43,082 nt of DNA, from positions 1-43,082 of the forward strand of contig JAADID010000060.1 of assembly GCA_013151505.1 (NCBI GenBank), in the 5' to 3' direction. Made by a program: the position numbers and the translations under genes. Each line of letters begins with the position of its first letter. The first letter of the stretch is position 1. The stretch is from Chlorobiota bacterium (GTDB lineage: Bacteria > Bacteroidota > Bacteroidia > Bacteroidales > F082). Below are positions 1 to 9,647 of the stretch, piece by piece. The notes below the pieces were generated by a model, which saw only the letters and a program-made list of their open reading frames with translations, was not told the origin of the DNA and ran no database searches.

Positions 1-621
1 AGATGGACCTGAAAAACCTGATGGACGGCTTTGAATACCTCCAGCGGGAATTCCCGCTACCGGAATACCGTGTTAGCGTTTTGCATGGCAGAATGAAAAC
101 CGAAGACAAAGAATATGAGATGAAACGGTTCGTGGAAGGTAAAACCCATATCATGGTTTCCACAACGGTCATCGAGGTTGGTGTGGATGTGCCCAACGCC
201 TCGGTAATGATCATCGAAAATGCCGAACGTTTCGGACTTTCACAGTTGCACCAGTTGCGGGGACGCGTGGGTCGCGGCGCCGAACAATCGTACTGTATTC
301 TGATGGCAGGTGAAAAAGTTTCCAACGAAGGAAGGAAACGGTTAGAAACCATGGTGCGCACCAACGACGGTTTCGAGATCGCCGAAGCCGAACCTGCAAC
401 TCCGTGGGCCCGGTGATATTGAAGGCACACGTCAGTCGGGATTGCTTAACTTCAAAATTGCAAACCTGGCCCGCGACAACGAACTGATCGTCCAAACCCG
501 TAAACTGGCAGAAAAAATACTGGAAAAAGATCCGAAACTGGAATTGCCGGTCAACCGGTTGCTCAATGCCGAACTCCAGAAATTACGCCGCGAAAAGCAC
601 CAGTGGGCGAGAATATCCTAA
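1..621 (+). pseudogene. recG: ATP-dependent DNA helicase RecG, C-terminal part, frameshifted (5' end outside window)
   Basis: RecG is a superfamily 2 helicase that remodels stalled forks and branched DNA. The visible part holds the end of the helicase C domain: [20 protein letters not shown], then the motif VI-like QLRGRVGRG, then the [10 protein letters not shown] segment that leads into the RecG C-terminal wedge. The open frame 3..416 ends early in a non-RecG tail (EPATPWAR). If one base is removed from the gaac at 390-393, the reading continues as [17 protein letters not shown] and runs to a TAA at 619-621, giving the expected family ending. The frame is therefore broken by a single inserted A. 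This is either a true mutation or an assembly/sequencing error in a single-copy repair gene. The 5' part lies upstream of the window. The family call is very secure; the biological reality of the frameshift is not. Confidence 0.9.
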
Positions 622-672
622 AGCAAAAGGCATAAGGCAGTAGCCCTGCTCTATTCAAAAGTAAAAACCATC

Positions 673-840
673 ATGAATGTTGAGGAGACCCGCCTGAATC
701 ATATTGAATTTCTGCAAACAGTGGTGAAAGATTTCAATTATTATGAATTATGACACTTTCCGGAAGTGAATCTTGTTTATAAGGAAGCAGATGTTGAGGA
801 TACTGTCTTTAAAGACTTTAAGCGGGACACCCGCCTGAAT
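673..840 (+). other. Possible decayed short coding remnant between recG and pheT
   Basis: A 26-codon frame starts with ATG at 673 and stops at 751-753. The same frame stays open after that stop for about 35 more codons with a coding-like composition (HFPEVNLVYKEADVEDTV and on). The string ACCCGCCTGAAT occurs twice (about 688 and 829), so part of it may be an internal repeat. No family was recognised. It could be a gene remnant or chance. The rest of this 580-base gap is described under the palindrome cluster and the pheT promoter. Confidence 0.25.
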
Positions 841-940
841 GACAAAGTCGGGCAGGCTTAAAGCAGGGGTTTACTAAAAATCTATCTGTGACACATATTT
901 TATAACACATTTTATTATAATGGTGTATGTTTTTATCAAT

Positions 941-1073
941 GGCTAAAGCCGAATTTTTCTGACATTTAAAGATCCCTGCCTTAAAAGACAGGGCAAAACC
1001 GTTTTCCTGTGAAAGATTTTTGCACGGTGCTTTAGCGCCGTGACAGAATGTTCAATCCAAACCGGCTTTAGCC
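941..1073. repeat. REP-like palindrome cluster
   Basis: The gap holds nested palindromes. GGCTAAAGCC at 941-950 is matched by its reverse complement GGCTTTAGCC at 1064-1073. Between them are a near-perfect hairpin CACGGTGC-TTTA-GCGCCGTG (1023-1042, one G-U pair) and a weaker CCCTG...CAGGG stem (974-993). Elements built around (C)GGC(T)TTAGCC and CACGGCGC-type stems are common extragenic palindromes in Bacteroidota genomes, often dispersed by RAYT-type transposases. No transposase is present here, so mobility is inference. Confidence 0.5.
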
Positions 1074-1168
1074 GTTAATCCCGTTTACACATTCAAAATA
1101 AAATTTAGCATTGACCCGGCACTGCTCAATTAGTCGTTTGTCATCAGTAAATCAAACCTATATTTCTT

Positions 1169-1176
1169 TACTTTTG
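1169..1176 (+). promoter_or_regulatory. Bacteroidota -7 box upstream of pheT
   Basis: TACTTTTG matches the TAnnTTTG -7 consensus of the Bacteroidota primary sigma factor. It lies 28 bases before the pheT ATG, which suits a 5' UTR of about 25 bases. No convincing -33 TTTG at standard spacing. Confidence 0.6.
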
Positions 1177-1204
1177 CACTTCGCAAATTCTTAAAAGATT
1201 CATA

Positions 1205-3664
1205 ATGAAATTGTCATATAACTGGTTGAAACAATACGTGGACATTGATGTGGACCCGCTTGAATTGTCTGACATTCTGACAAACATCGGACTGGAAGTG
1301 GAAGGAATGGAAAAGTTTCAATCGGTAAAAGGAGGGCTGGAAGGTGTGGTCATCGGAAAGGTCATTACCTGTGAAAAACACCCCAATGCCGACAAATTAA
1401 GTGTGACGACCGTGGATGTCGGCGGAGGAAAAATACTTCCCATCGTGTGCGGTGCACCCAATGTGGAAGCCGGACAAACCGTCCCGGTAGCCACTGTCGG
1501 TACGGTGTTGTATTCGGAAGATGAATCGTTTACGATCAAAAAAACCAAAATCCGCGGTGAAGTGTCGGAAGGGATGATCTGTGCCGAAGATGAACTGGGA
1601 CTTGGAACATCACACGAAGGCATCATGGTATTGCCTGATGAGCTACAGCCCGGAACACCGGCCAGCGAGTACTTCAATATCGAAGAAGATTATGTTTATG
1701 AGATCGGCCTGACCCCCAATCGTGCCGATGCCGCTTCACATATCGGCTCGGCAAGGGATGTGGCAGCAGGACTGAACCGGATAAAAAATACCCGTAAATA
1801 CAAGCTTCTCTTACCGTCAGTGGAGGACTTTAAAGTGGATGACCGGTCACTGGATATTGACGTGGTGGTGGAAGACACAAGGGCCTGTCCGCGATATTCG
1901 GGAGTCACCATATCCGGCGTAAAGGTCGAGGAATCCCCTGACTGGCTGAAAAACAAACTCAACGCTATCGGTCTTCGGCCTATCAATAACATCGTGGATA
2001 TCACCAACTATATTCTGCATGAAACCGGCCAGCCCTTACACCCGTTCGATGCCGACAAGATCAAAGGCAATAAGGTAGTCGTAAAAAAAATGCCGGAAGG
2101 AACTCCTTTTGTTACCCTGGACGGAGTTGAAAGAAAACTTGCCGATGATGACCTGATGATCTGCAACGCCGAAGAGGGCATGTGTATCGGAGGTGTTTTC
2201 GGTGGGCGGGATTCCGGTGTGACCGAACAAACCACCAACATTTTCCTGGAAAGCGCTTATTTTGACCCGGCCCACATTCGTAAAACCTCCAAACTTCACG
2301 GATTACAGACAGATGCTTCTTTCCGCTTCGAACGGGGCGCCGACCCCGAAATGACCCTTTACGCCCTGAAACGGGCGACCATGCTGTTCAGGGAAATTGC
2401 GGGCGGGAAAATATCTTCTGAAATCAAAGATGTCTATCCCGAAAAAATTGAAAAATGGACGGTGGACATCACTTATAAAAATGTTGACCGCCTGATCGGC
2501 AAAGTCATTGACAGGAACATCATTAAAGATATTCTCACCGATCTTGAGATTGAAGTGCTGGAAGAAAACGGCGGGGGAATGAAGCTGTTGATTCCCACAT
2601 TCAAAGTTGACGTAAAACGCGAAGCCGATGTTATAGAGGAAATACTCCGGGTTTACGGTTACAACAATGTGGAATTTGAAGACAAGATAGATGCTTCGGT
2701 GAGCTATCGCCAGAAGCCGGATGCCGAAAAAGTTCAGAACCTCATTTCCGACCAGTTAACGGCACAGGGATTTGTGGAAATAATCAATAATTCGCTGACC
2801 CGCTCCGAATACTACATTGAAAATGAAGATTTTGACGGAGACAAGAGTGTGCCCCTTCTTAATCCTTTAAGCAAAGATTTGGATGTTTTACGCCAGTCCC
2901 TGTTGTTTGGAGGTCTTGAAGTGATCAGTTACAACATCAACCGGAAAATGGCCGACCAGAAACTTTATGAATTCGGGAAAATTTACAGCAAAGACCCGTC
3001 AAAAGACATGAGCTCGGGATTGAAAAAATATCACGAGGAAAAGCATCTTTCGCTTCTTGCCACCGGAGCGGTTTTCCCCGAAAACTGGAACAACGACAAT
3101 CGTAAAGTTGATTTTTATTTCCTGAAAGGGATCGTTGAAGGTATTTTCCTGAAACTGGGGATCAACAGGTCTTTGATGGAGGTTCGCGAGATCAGTTCAA
3201 ACAATTATGCCTACGGGATTGTATTTCAAAAAGACGGCAAGACAATTGCCGAAATTACCGGGTTGAGCAAAAAACTACTGCGTCGTTTTGATATTGAGCA
3301 GGAAGTGTTCATGGCAGATCTGAATTGGGAAAAGGTAATGCGCTTGCACGCCAGGAATGAAACGGTTTACGCTCCGGTTTCCAAATATCCTTCTGTCCGT
3401 CGCGACCTTGCCCTGCTTGTGGATAAATCCGTACGTTTTGAGGAAATGGAAAAACTGGCCTTTGAAACCGAACGGAAAATTTTGAAGAAAACCGGCCTGT
3501 TCGATGTTTACGAAGGAGAAAAAATACCGGAGGGAAAAAAATCTTATGCCTTATCATTTATCTTGCAGGATGAAGGCAAGACCCTTACCGATAAAGTGAT
3601 AGACAAAACCATGAAACGCATCAGGCAGGCATTTGAACAAAAACTGAATGCTGAGTTGCGTTAA
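1205..3664 (+). CDS. pheT: Phenylalanine--tRNA ligase beta subunit
   Basis: This is the beta chain of the alpha2-beta2 phenylalanyl-tRNA synthetase, which charges tRNA-Phe in the cytoplasm; the beta chain binds tRNA and edits mischarged tyrosine. The 819 residues match the usual length. Domains in order: the N-terminal MKLSYNWLKQYVDID signature; an EMAP-II/OB-fold tRNA-binding domain about 40-150 (HPNADKLSVTTVDVG, IVCGAPNV); the B3/B4 editing domain about 215-390; B5 about 405-475; the catalytic-like core to about 700; and a C-terminal ferredoxin-fold anticodon-binding domain from about 725 (YPSVRRDLALLV). The gene stands alone with its own -7 box; pheS is not in the window. The start is fixed by the conserved N-terminus. 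Confidence 0.97.
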   Translation: MKLSYNWLKQYVDIDVDPLELSDILTNIGLEVEGMEKFQSVKGGLEGVVIGKVITCEKHPNADKLSVTTVDVGGGKILPIVCGAPNVEAGQTVPVATVGTVLYSEDESFTIKKTKIRGEVSEGMICAEDELGLGTSHEGIMVLPDELQPGTPASEYFNIEEDYVYEIGLTPNRADAASHIGSARDVAAGLNRIKNTRKYKLLLPSVEDFKVDDRSLDIDVVVEDTRACPRYSGVTISGVKVEESPDWLKNKLNAIGLRPINNIVDITNYILHETGQPLHPFDADKIKGNKVVVKKMPEGTPFVTLDGVERKLADDDLMICNAEEGMCIGGVFGGRDSGVTEQTTNIFLESAYFDPAHIRKTSKLHGLQTDASFRFERGADPEMTLYALKRATMLFREIAGGKISSEIKDVYPEKIEKWTVDITYKNVDRLIGKVIDRNIIKDILTDLEIEVLEENGGGMKLLIPTFKVDVKREADVIEEILRVYGYNNVEFEDKIDASVSYRQKPDAEKVQNLISDQLTAQGFVEIINNSLTRSEYYIENEDFDGDKSVPLLNPLSKDLDVLRQSLLFGGLEVISYNINRKMADQKLYEFGKIYSKDPSKDMSSGLKKYHEEKHLSLLATGAVFPENWNNDNRKVDFYFLKGIVEGIFLKLGINRSLMEVREISSNNYAYGIVFQKDGKTIAEITGLSKKLLRRFDIEQEVFMADLNWEKVMRLHARNETVYAPVSKYPSVRRDLALLVDKSVRFEEMEKLAFETERKILKKTGLFDVYEGEKIPEGKKSYALSFILQDEGKTLTDKVIDKTMKRIRQAFEQKLNAELR

Positions 3665-3717
3665 TTTTTTAGTTTTATGATAATTACTAATTTTAAAATC
3701 TGTTTTACGACTTATAT

Positions 3718-4941
3718 ATGGAACTTCAAACAATAAAGCAACGATTCGGGATCATTGGAAATTCACCCATGCTGAACAGGGCCCTTGAAGTCGCCGTCCA
3801 GGTGGCAGCAACAGACCTCACCGTACTCATATCAGGCGAAAGCGGTGTGGGAAAAGAAGTTTTTCCGAAAATTATCCACCAAATGAGTTCCAGGAAACAC
3901 AGCAATTACATCGCTGTTAATTGCGGTGCCATTCCCGAAGGAACAATTGATTCGGAACTTTTCGGGCATGAGAAAGGCTCTTTCACCGGAGCGCACGAAG
4001 CAAGAAAAGGATATTTTGAAGTGGCCGACGGGGGGACAATTTTCCTCGATGAGGTGGCAGAATTGCCGCTTTCAACACAGGTCAGGCTTTTGAGAGTACT
4101 CGAATCGGGAGAGTTTATGAAAGTGGGATCTTCCAAAGTGATCAAAACGGATGTACGGGTGGTTGCGGCTACCAATGTGCATATACCCGACGCTATTGAA
4201 AAAGGAAGTTTCCGGCAGGATTTGTTTTACCGGCTGAATACGGTGCCTATTTTTATTCCGCCTCTCCGCCAGCGAAAAGAAGATATTCATCTTTTGTTCA
4301 GGAAATTTGCCGCCGATTTTGCCGAGAAATACCGTATGCCTCCCATACGTCTTTCCCCCGATGCAATCAAAATGATTGAGAATTATTACTGGCCGGGAAA
4401 TATCCGTCAACTCAAAAATGTTACCGAGCAAATCTCAATCATTGAGAAAACCAAAGAAATTGATGTGGCTACGCTAAAACAATACCTGCCCGGCAATGAA
4501 AATCCCGGTCTTCCCGTTCTATATCAAAAGAAAGAGGAGCAACATATTTCGGAACGGGAATTGCTTTATAAGGTGCTGTTCGAAATGAAAAAAGACATGA
4601 CGGAACTAAAAAAAATAGTGGCATCCCTCATGGAACAAGGCGAGCACAAACCTACTGCCGAGCAAACGAAAGCGCTGCTTGTAAAGGACTATCCGGATAC
4701 CATTTTGAAAGAAGAACCGGAATATCCCGAAATCAAAATCACTCACCCGGGCCATGATGGAGAAGATGCTTTTCATCCGACCGAAGTTGTGGAAGAATCA
4801 CTCTCTCTCCAGGAAAAAGAAAACGAACTCATTAAAAAAGCGCTGGAAAAACATCATGGGAAAAGAAAAAGCGCTGCTAAAGAACTGGGCATATCAGAAC
4901 GTACACTTTACAGGAAAATTAAAGAATACAATATCAAGTGA
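3718..4941 (+). CDS. Sigma-54-interacting (NtrC-type) transcriptional activator without receiver domain
   Basis: Members of this AAA+ family hydrolyse ATP to open sigma-54 RNA polymerase promoters. Visible parts of the 407-aa protein: Walker A GESGVGKE at 40-47; the sigma-54 contact loop GSFTGA (variant of GAFTGA) near 86-91; Walker B TIFLDEVAELP; the arginine region FRQDLFYRLN; and a C-terminal Fis-type helix-turn-helix ending GISERTLYRKIKEYNIK. The protein begins almost directly with the AAA+ module (RFGIIGNSP), so there is no N-terminal receiver or sensor domain. Activity may instead depend on a partner, a ligand or expression level. A charged linker (about 260-340) separates AAA+ from the HTH. 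The stop overlaps the lptE ATG by one base, suggesting translational coupling. The target genes are unknown. Confidence 0.92.
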   Translation: MELQTIKQRFGIIGNSPMLNRALEVAVQVAATDLTVLISGESGVGKEVFPKIIHQMSSRKHSNYIAVNCGAIPEGTIDSELFGHEKGSFTGAHEARKGYFEVADGGTIFLDEVAELPLSTQVRLLRVLESGEFMKVGSSKVIKTDVRVVAATNVHIPDAIEKGSFRQDLFYRLNTVPIFIPPLRQRKEDIHLLFRKFAADFAEKYRMPPIRLSPDAIKMIENYYWPGNIRQLKNVTEQISIIEKTKEIDVATLKQYLPGNENPGLPVLYQKKEEQHISERELLYKVLFEMKKDMTELKKIVASLMEQGEHKPTAEQTKALLVKDYPDTILKEEPEYPEIKITHPGHDGEDAFHPTEVVEESLSLQEKENELIKKALEKHHGKRKSAAKELGISERTLYRKIKEYNIK

Positions 4942-5471
4942 TGACCCTGAACAATCCACGGCATACTGAAAGGAATCTTTTACCGGCATTGGTCATTTTT
5001 CTGGTGTTTCTGTGCGAAGGTTGCGGAGTGTATTCATTTACGGGAGCTTCCGTCCCTCCGGAAGCTAAAACCATTTCAGTAGCCTATTTCCAGGACAGGT
5101 CCCCTTTGGTCCAGCCTCTGTTAAGCCCGACTTTTACCAACATGCTGAGAGATAAATTCGTCAATGAAGCCAACCTCGATATGGTGGAAAGCAATGGAGA
5201 CCTTTCCCTTGACGGTGAGATTATTGACTACAAAACCACTCCCGTTGCTATTCAGGGAAATCAAACCGCTGCGCTTAATCGTCTGACAATTACCGTAAAT
5301 GTCAGGTATTTTAATAAATTCGAACCCGATAAAAATTTTGAACAGAAATTTACCGAATTTCTCGACTATCCCTCGGATGCAGATTTGAACAGCATAGCCG
5401 GCGATTTGATTAAAAGGATCAGCGAAATTCTGGTTACCGACATTTTTAACAAAGCCGTAGTCAACTGGTAA
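4941..5471 (+). CDS. lptE: LPS assembly lipoprotein LptE (Bacteroidota type)
   Basis: LptE plugs the LptD barrel in the outer membrane and helps place lipopolysaccharide in the outer leaflet. The N-terminus has a hydrophobic signal segment (LLPALVIFLVFLCEGC) followed by GCGVYSFTGASVP, the hallmark of Bacteroidota LptE. The mature part has the FQDRSPLVQPLLSPTFTN segment and a length of about 176 residues, as expected. The ORF track begins at a GTG three bases upstream, but the ATG at 4941 overlaps the TGA of the preceding regulator (TGATG) and is the likelier start. It is part of a tight run 3718-6810. The lipobox is slightly unusual (LCEGC), so the exact acylated Cys is inferred. Confidence 0.88.
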   Translation: MTLNNPRHTERNLLPALVIFLVFLCEGCGVYSFTGASVPPEAKTISVAYFQDRSPLVQPLLSPTFTNMLRDKFVNEANLDMVESNGDLSLDGEIIDYKTTPVAIQGNQTAALNRLTITVNVRYFNKFEPDKNFEQKFTEFLDYPSDADLNSIAGDLIKRISEILVTDIFNKAVVNW

Positions 5472-5484
5472 ATAAGGCTTGCCG

Positions 5485-6423
5485 ATGAATAAAGAAGCGT
5501 TTTCAATATATGTTCTTGACCCGGGACTGTTAAACGACAGATCATTACCTGAATTTACGGAACTGGTAAAAGAATTTCCTTATTGTCAGACAGCACGAAT
5601 TCTGCTCACGTTGAATCTTTTCAAAGAAAAACATGTTCTGTATGACACGCAACTGAAACTAACTGCCGTTCAGGCAGGAAACCGGCGTGTACTGAAAAAA
5701 CACATTGATGCGCTTTCAAAAACAGCCGAAAAAGTAGTATTGCCCGATGAAGATATTGAAGGGGAAACCGCTGTTGAAGAGAAAGAAATCGCAGGCCCCG
5801 GAACTGAAACAAAAGAACAGGTTCCGGTTGAAGAAGAAAAACCTGAAGTCGCTGTAGAAGAAGCATTGACAGAAGAAAAAGATATTTCAGAGGAAATCAC
5901 CGAACCTGCGGTTGATAGTGAACAAGGAGCAGAAAAAATCACGGAATCTCCACCGCCGCAAAAAGAGCCTTTACCGGAAAAAACACAAAAACCGGAGGAT
6001 TTTCTGCAACCGACTGAAAGAGGCACATCACATGCTGATCTGATGCGTATTGTTGCCGAACGTCTCCGGTATCTTGAAAAAGAAAAAAGAACAACATTCC
6101 CCCCGACTGCCCGGGAAGAAGAAAAATCTAAAAAAGTAATCCAGCCTGTACGACCGCAAAGTGAGCTCATTGACGAATTCATCAAAAACGAACCCCGTAT
6201 TGCACGTCCCCAGCATCCATTCTTCAATCCTGAAGATGCAGCAAAAGAAAGTGTCGTTGACGATGAAAACATTGTAAGCGAGACGCTTGCAAGAATATAC
6301 TTCGACCAGAAACGTTTTGAAAAGGCCATCAGCATTTATAAAAAATTAAGTTTGAAATTTCCGGAAAAAAGTAGTTACTTTGCAGCCCTTATTCAAAAAG
6401 CAGAGGAAGAACTTAAAAATTAG
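5485..6423 (+). CDS. Hypothetical acidic-linker protein with C-terminal TPR-like motif
   Basis: No named function is recognised. The N-terminal about 75 residues (FSIYVLDPGLLNDRSLPEFT) form a helical module that recurs in Bacteroidota proteins between lptE and secG. Residues about 95-185 are very rich in Glu, Pro and Lys and are probably disordered. The C-terminus (ETLARIYFDQKRFEKAISIYKKL) is a single clear tetratricopeptide-like unit, so a protein-binding role is likely. No signal peptide is seen. The track starts at a TTG (5479); the ATG two codons later is preferred. It sits 13 bases after lptE and 9 bases before secG, so it is probably co-transcribed with envelope-assembly genes. Confidence 0.75.
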   Translation: MNKEAFSIYVLDPGLLNDRSLPEFTELVKEFPYCQTARILLTLNLFKEKHVLYDTQLKLTAVQAGNRRVLKKHIDALSKTAEKVVLPDEDIEGETAVEEKEIAGPGTETKEQVPVEEEKPEVAVEEALTEEKDISEEITEPAVDSEQGAEKITESPPPQKEPLPEKTQKPEDFLQPTERGTSHADLMRIVAERLRYLEKEKRTTFPPTAREEEKSKKVIQPVRPQSELIDEFIKNEPRIARPQHPFFNPEDAAKESVVDDENIVSETLARIYFDQKRFEKAISIYKKLSLKFPEKSSYFAALIQKAEEELKN

Positions 6424-6432
6424 ATTAGAACG

Positions 6433-6810
6433 ATGTATCTTTTTGTTTCCATTTTAATTTTGATCGTATGCGTGTTGCTCGGGCTCATTGTTTTGGTTCA
6501 GAATCCCAAAGGCGGTGGCTTGGCAGCCAATTTTACCGGAGCAGGTTCACAGTTCATGGGCGTAAGGCAAACGGCCGATTTTCTTGAAAAAGCCACATGG
6601 ACCCTGTCAGTAGCTTTGTTGGTGCTTGCACTTACGGCAACAATGGTCATTCCGCGTGGTGTGGTTGACACTTCCCAGCAGGATACCCAGATGAAAAAAC
6701 AAATTGAAGATTTTCAAAAGAATGCTCCGGCGCCGGTTGATTTTCAACCCCCTCCGCAGCAGGGACAACCCGGACAAGGGCAACCCGGACAGCAGGGAGG
6801 TGGCAAATAA
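6433..6810 (+). CDS. secG: Preprotein translocase subunit SecG
   Basis: SecG is the small accessory subunit of the SecYEG channel in the inner membrane. The 125-aa protein has a first membrane segment (LFVSILILIVCVLLGLIVLV), the conserved cytoplasmic loop QNPKGGGLAANF with FMGVRQTADFLEKATW, a second membrane segment (LSVALLVLALTATMVI), and a Pro/Gln/Gly-rich tail (GQPGQGQPGQQGGG) typical of Bacteroidota SecG. It is the last gene before a strong intrinsic terminator, which closes the transcription unit beginning at or before 3718. Confidence 0.93.
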   Translation: MYLFVSILILIVCVLLGLIVLVQNPKGGGLAANFTGAGSQFMGVRQTADFLEKATWTLSVALLVLALTATMVIPRGVVDTSQQDTQMKKQIEDFQKNAPAPVDFQPPPQQGQPGQGQPGQQGGGK

Positions 6811-6833
6811 GTAAGAAATTATTTACCCGGAAT

Positions 6834-6872
6834 AAAATGTCAGAATGTCATAACGTTCTGACATTTTTTTTT
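6834..6872 (+). terminator. Intrinsic terminator after secG
   Basis: A stem of about 11 bp (AAATGTCAGAA with TTCTGACATTT) around a short loop is followed by an uninterrupted T-run. It ends the regulator-lptE-secG unit and separates it from groESL. Confidence 0.85.
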
Positions 6873-6941
6873 ATTCACCGGTTTGGCACAAAATGTGAAA
6901 AACCCCAAGTCCATGAACAATAACCAAAAAAACTGTTTGAT

Positions 6942-7214
6942 ATGATAAACATAAAACCACTTGGCGAAAGGGTTGTCGTTGAACCCGCTCCAGCCGAAGA
7001 AAAAACTGCCGGCGGGATCATCATCCCTGATACGGCAAAAGAAAAACCCCAACAGGGAACCGTAGTGGCCGTACCTGAAAAAACCGAGGACAATCCGGTT
7101 ACCGTTAAAGTAGGTGACAGGGTGTTGTACGGTAAATATGCAGGGACTGAAATTACCATTGATGACAAAGACTATCTGATCATGAACCAGTCGGATATTC
7201 TCGCTGTCATTTAA
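6942..7214 (+). CDS. groES: Co-chaperonin GroES
   Basis: GroES forms the heptameric lid of the GroEL folding chamber in the cytoplasm. The 90-aa sequence has the N-terminal [12 protein letters not shown] signature, the mobile loop ([19 protein letters not shown]), the roof segment and the C-terminal [13 protein letters not shown]. It is directly followed by groEL with a 45-base gap, the usual operon. No CIRCE-type inverted repeat was seen upstream, so heat-shock control by HrcA is not supported by this sequence. Confidence 0.97.
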   Translation: MINIKPLGERVVVEPAPAEEKTAGGIIIPDTAKEKPQQGTVVAVPEKTEDNPVTVKVGDRVLYGKYAGTEITIDDKDYLIMNQSDILAVI

Positions 7215-7247
7215 ATTATTTATGAATTAAAATTAATCATCTAATAA

Positions 7248-8897
<1,650 letters not shown>

Positions 8898-8918
8898 TAA
8901 TCAATTCCTTTAAAACTT

Positions 8919-8953
8919 AAAAACCCGTTTCGTTTGTGAAGCGGGTTTTTTTT
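8919..8953 (+). terminator. Intrinsic terminator after groEL
   Basis: An AAACCCGTTTC / GAAGCGGGTTT stem (11 bp with one G-U) and 6-base loop run into eight T residues. It lies about 20 bases after the groEL stop. Confidence 0.85.
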
Positions 8954-8999
8954 GTTCTTGTTGATTTACAAAAGATATGATCATAAGTATAATTTCTAT

Positions 9000-9007
9000 T
9001 AACTTTG
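9000..9007 (+). promoter_or_regulatory. Bacteroidota -7 box upstream of DUF4468 gene
   Basis: TAACTTTG matches TAnnTTTG and lies 24 bases before the ATG at 9032. It overlaps the TTG where the ORF track begins, which argues against that TTG being the real start. Confidence 0.6.
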
Positions 9008-9031
9008 CTTGTGCAAACAAAAGTTTCGGAC

Positions 9032-9586
9032 ATGAAAACTTTTTTGGCTTTGATTTTTCTTTTGAGCGGTATGCAGATTTATGCCCAGCACTTAAAAAAA
9101 GAAATAAAACTGTATCCCATTCCCGTTGATTCGGCCACACGCGTAATCCGGTTCCGCAATGTTGTTGACGTGGAGGGAACCAAAGATGAATTGTATAAAC
9201 GGTGTGTTTACTGGCTGAATGATTTTTATAAAGACCCGACCCGCGTCACCACGTTGCGTGACCCCAAATCAGGAAAGATAGCAGGCCGGCACCAGTTTCG
9301 TATTTATTATTATGATAAAGACAGCATTAAATATGACGCCGGCATGATCCGCTATTTCTTCACCATTGAGTTTAAAGACAACCGGTATCGCTATACGATT
9401 GATAAAATCGTGCTGAAATCCAACACTTATATGCCTGTTGAACGATGGCTCAACAAAAATGACCCGGCTTATGATCCCCGGTGGGATGATTACCTGCAAC
9501 AAATAGCCCGTTATGTGGATAAATGGAGTACCAGCCTCGAAAAAAAAATGGAGCCTCCCGAAAAGGAAAAACCTGACATTTGGTAA
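9032..9586 (+). CDS. DUF4468 domain-containing secreted protein
   Basis: The protein has a clear Sec signal peptide (MKTFLALIFLLSGMQIYAQ) and a mature domain of about 165 residues. The core pattern, an early strand, a LYKRCVYWLNDFYKDP helix, then alternating strands (RYRYTIDKIVLKSN), fits the DUF4468/TBP-like-fold family that is common in Bacteroidota. Its biochemical role is unknown. The track start (TTG at 9005) overlaps the promoter box, so ATG 9032 is chosen. The gene stands alone between the groEL terminator and the HMG-CoA reductase gene. Confidence 0.8.
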   Translation: MKTFLALIFLLSGMQIYAQHLKKEIKLYPIPVDSATRVIRFRNVVDVEGTKDELYKRCVYWLNDFYKDPTRVTTLRDPKSGKIAGRHQFRIYYYDKDSIKYDAGMIRYFFTIEFKDNRYRYTIDKIVLKSNTYMPVERWLNKNDPAYDPRWDDYLQQIARYVDKWSTSLEKKMEPPEKEKPDIW

Positions 9587-9647
9587 TTTTTTATATCTTT
9601 AAATTTAAAATCGTATTGTTTCTTTGAATCTCTGAAAATCAACCGGA

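Noticed and set aside
4754-4969. ORF of 71 aa overlapping the end of the sigma-54 activator
   Set aside because: It is an out-of-frame reading of the conserved Fis-type HTH and has no own ribosome site.
5670-6335. Minus-strand ORF of 221 aa opposite the TPR-like protein
   Set aside because: Its Ser-rich text is the complement of Glu/Lys codons in the acidic linker; not a natural protein.
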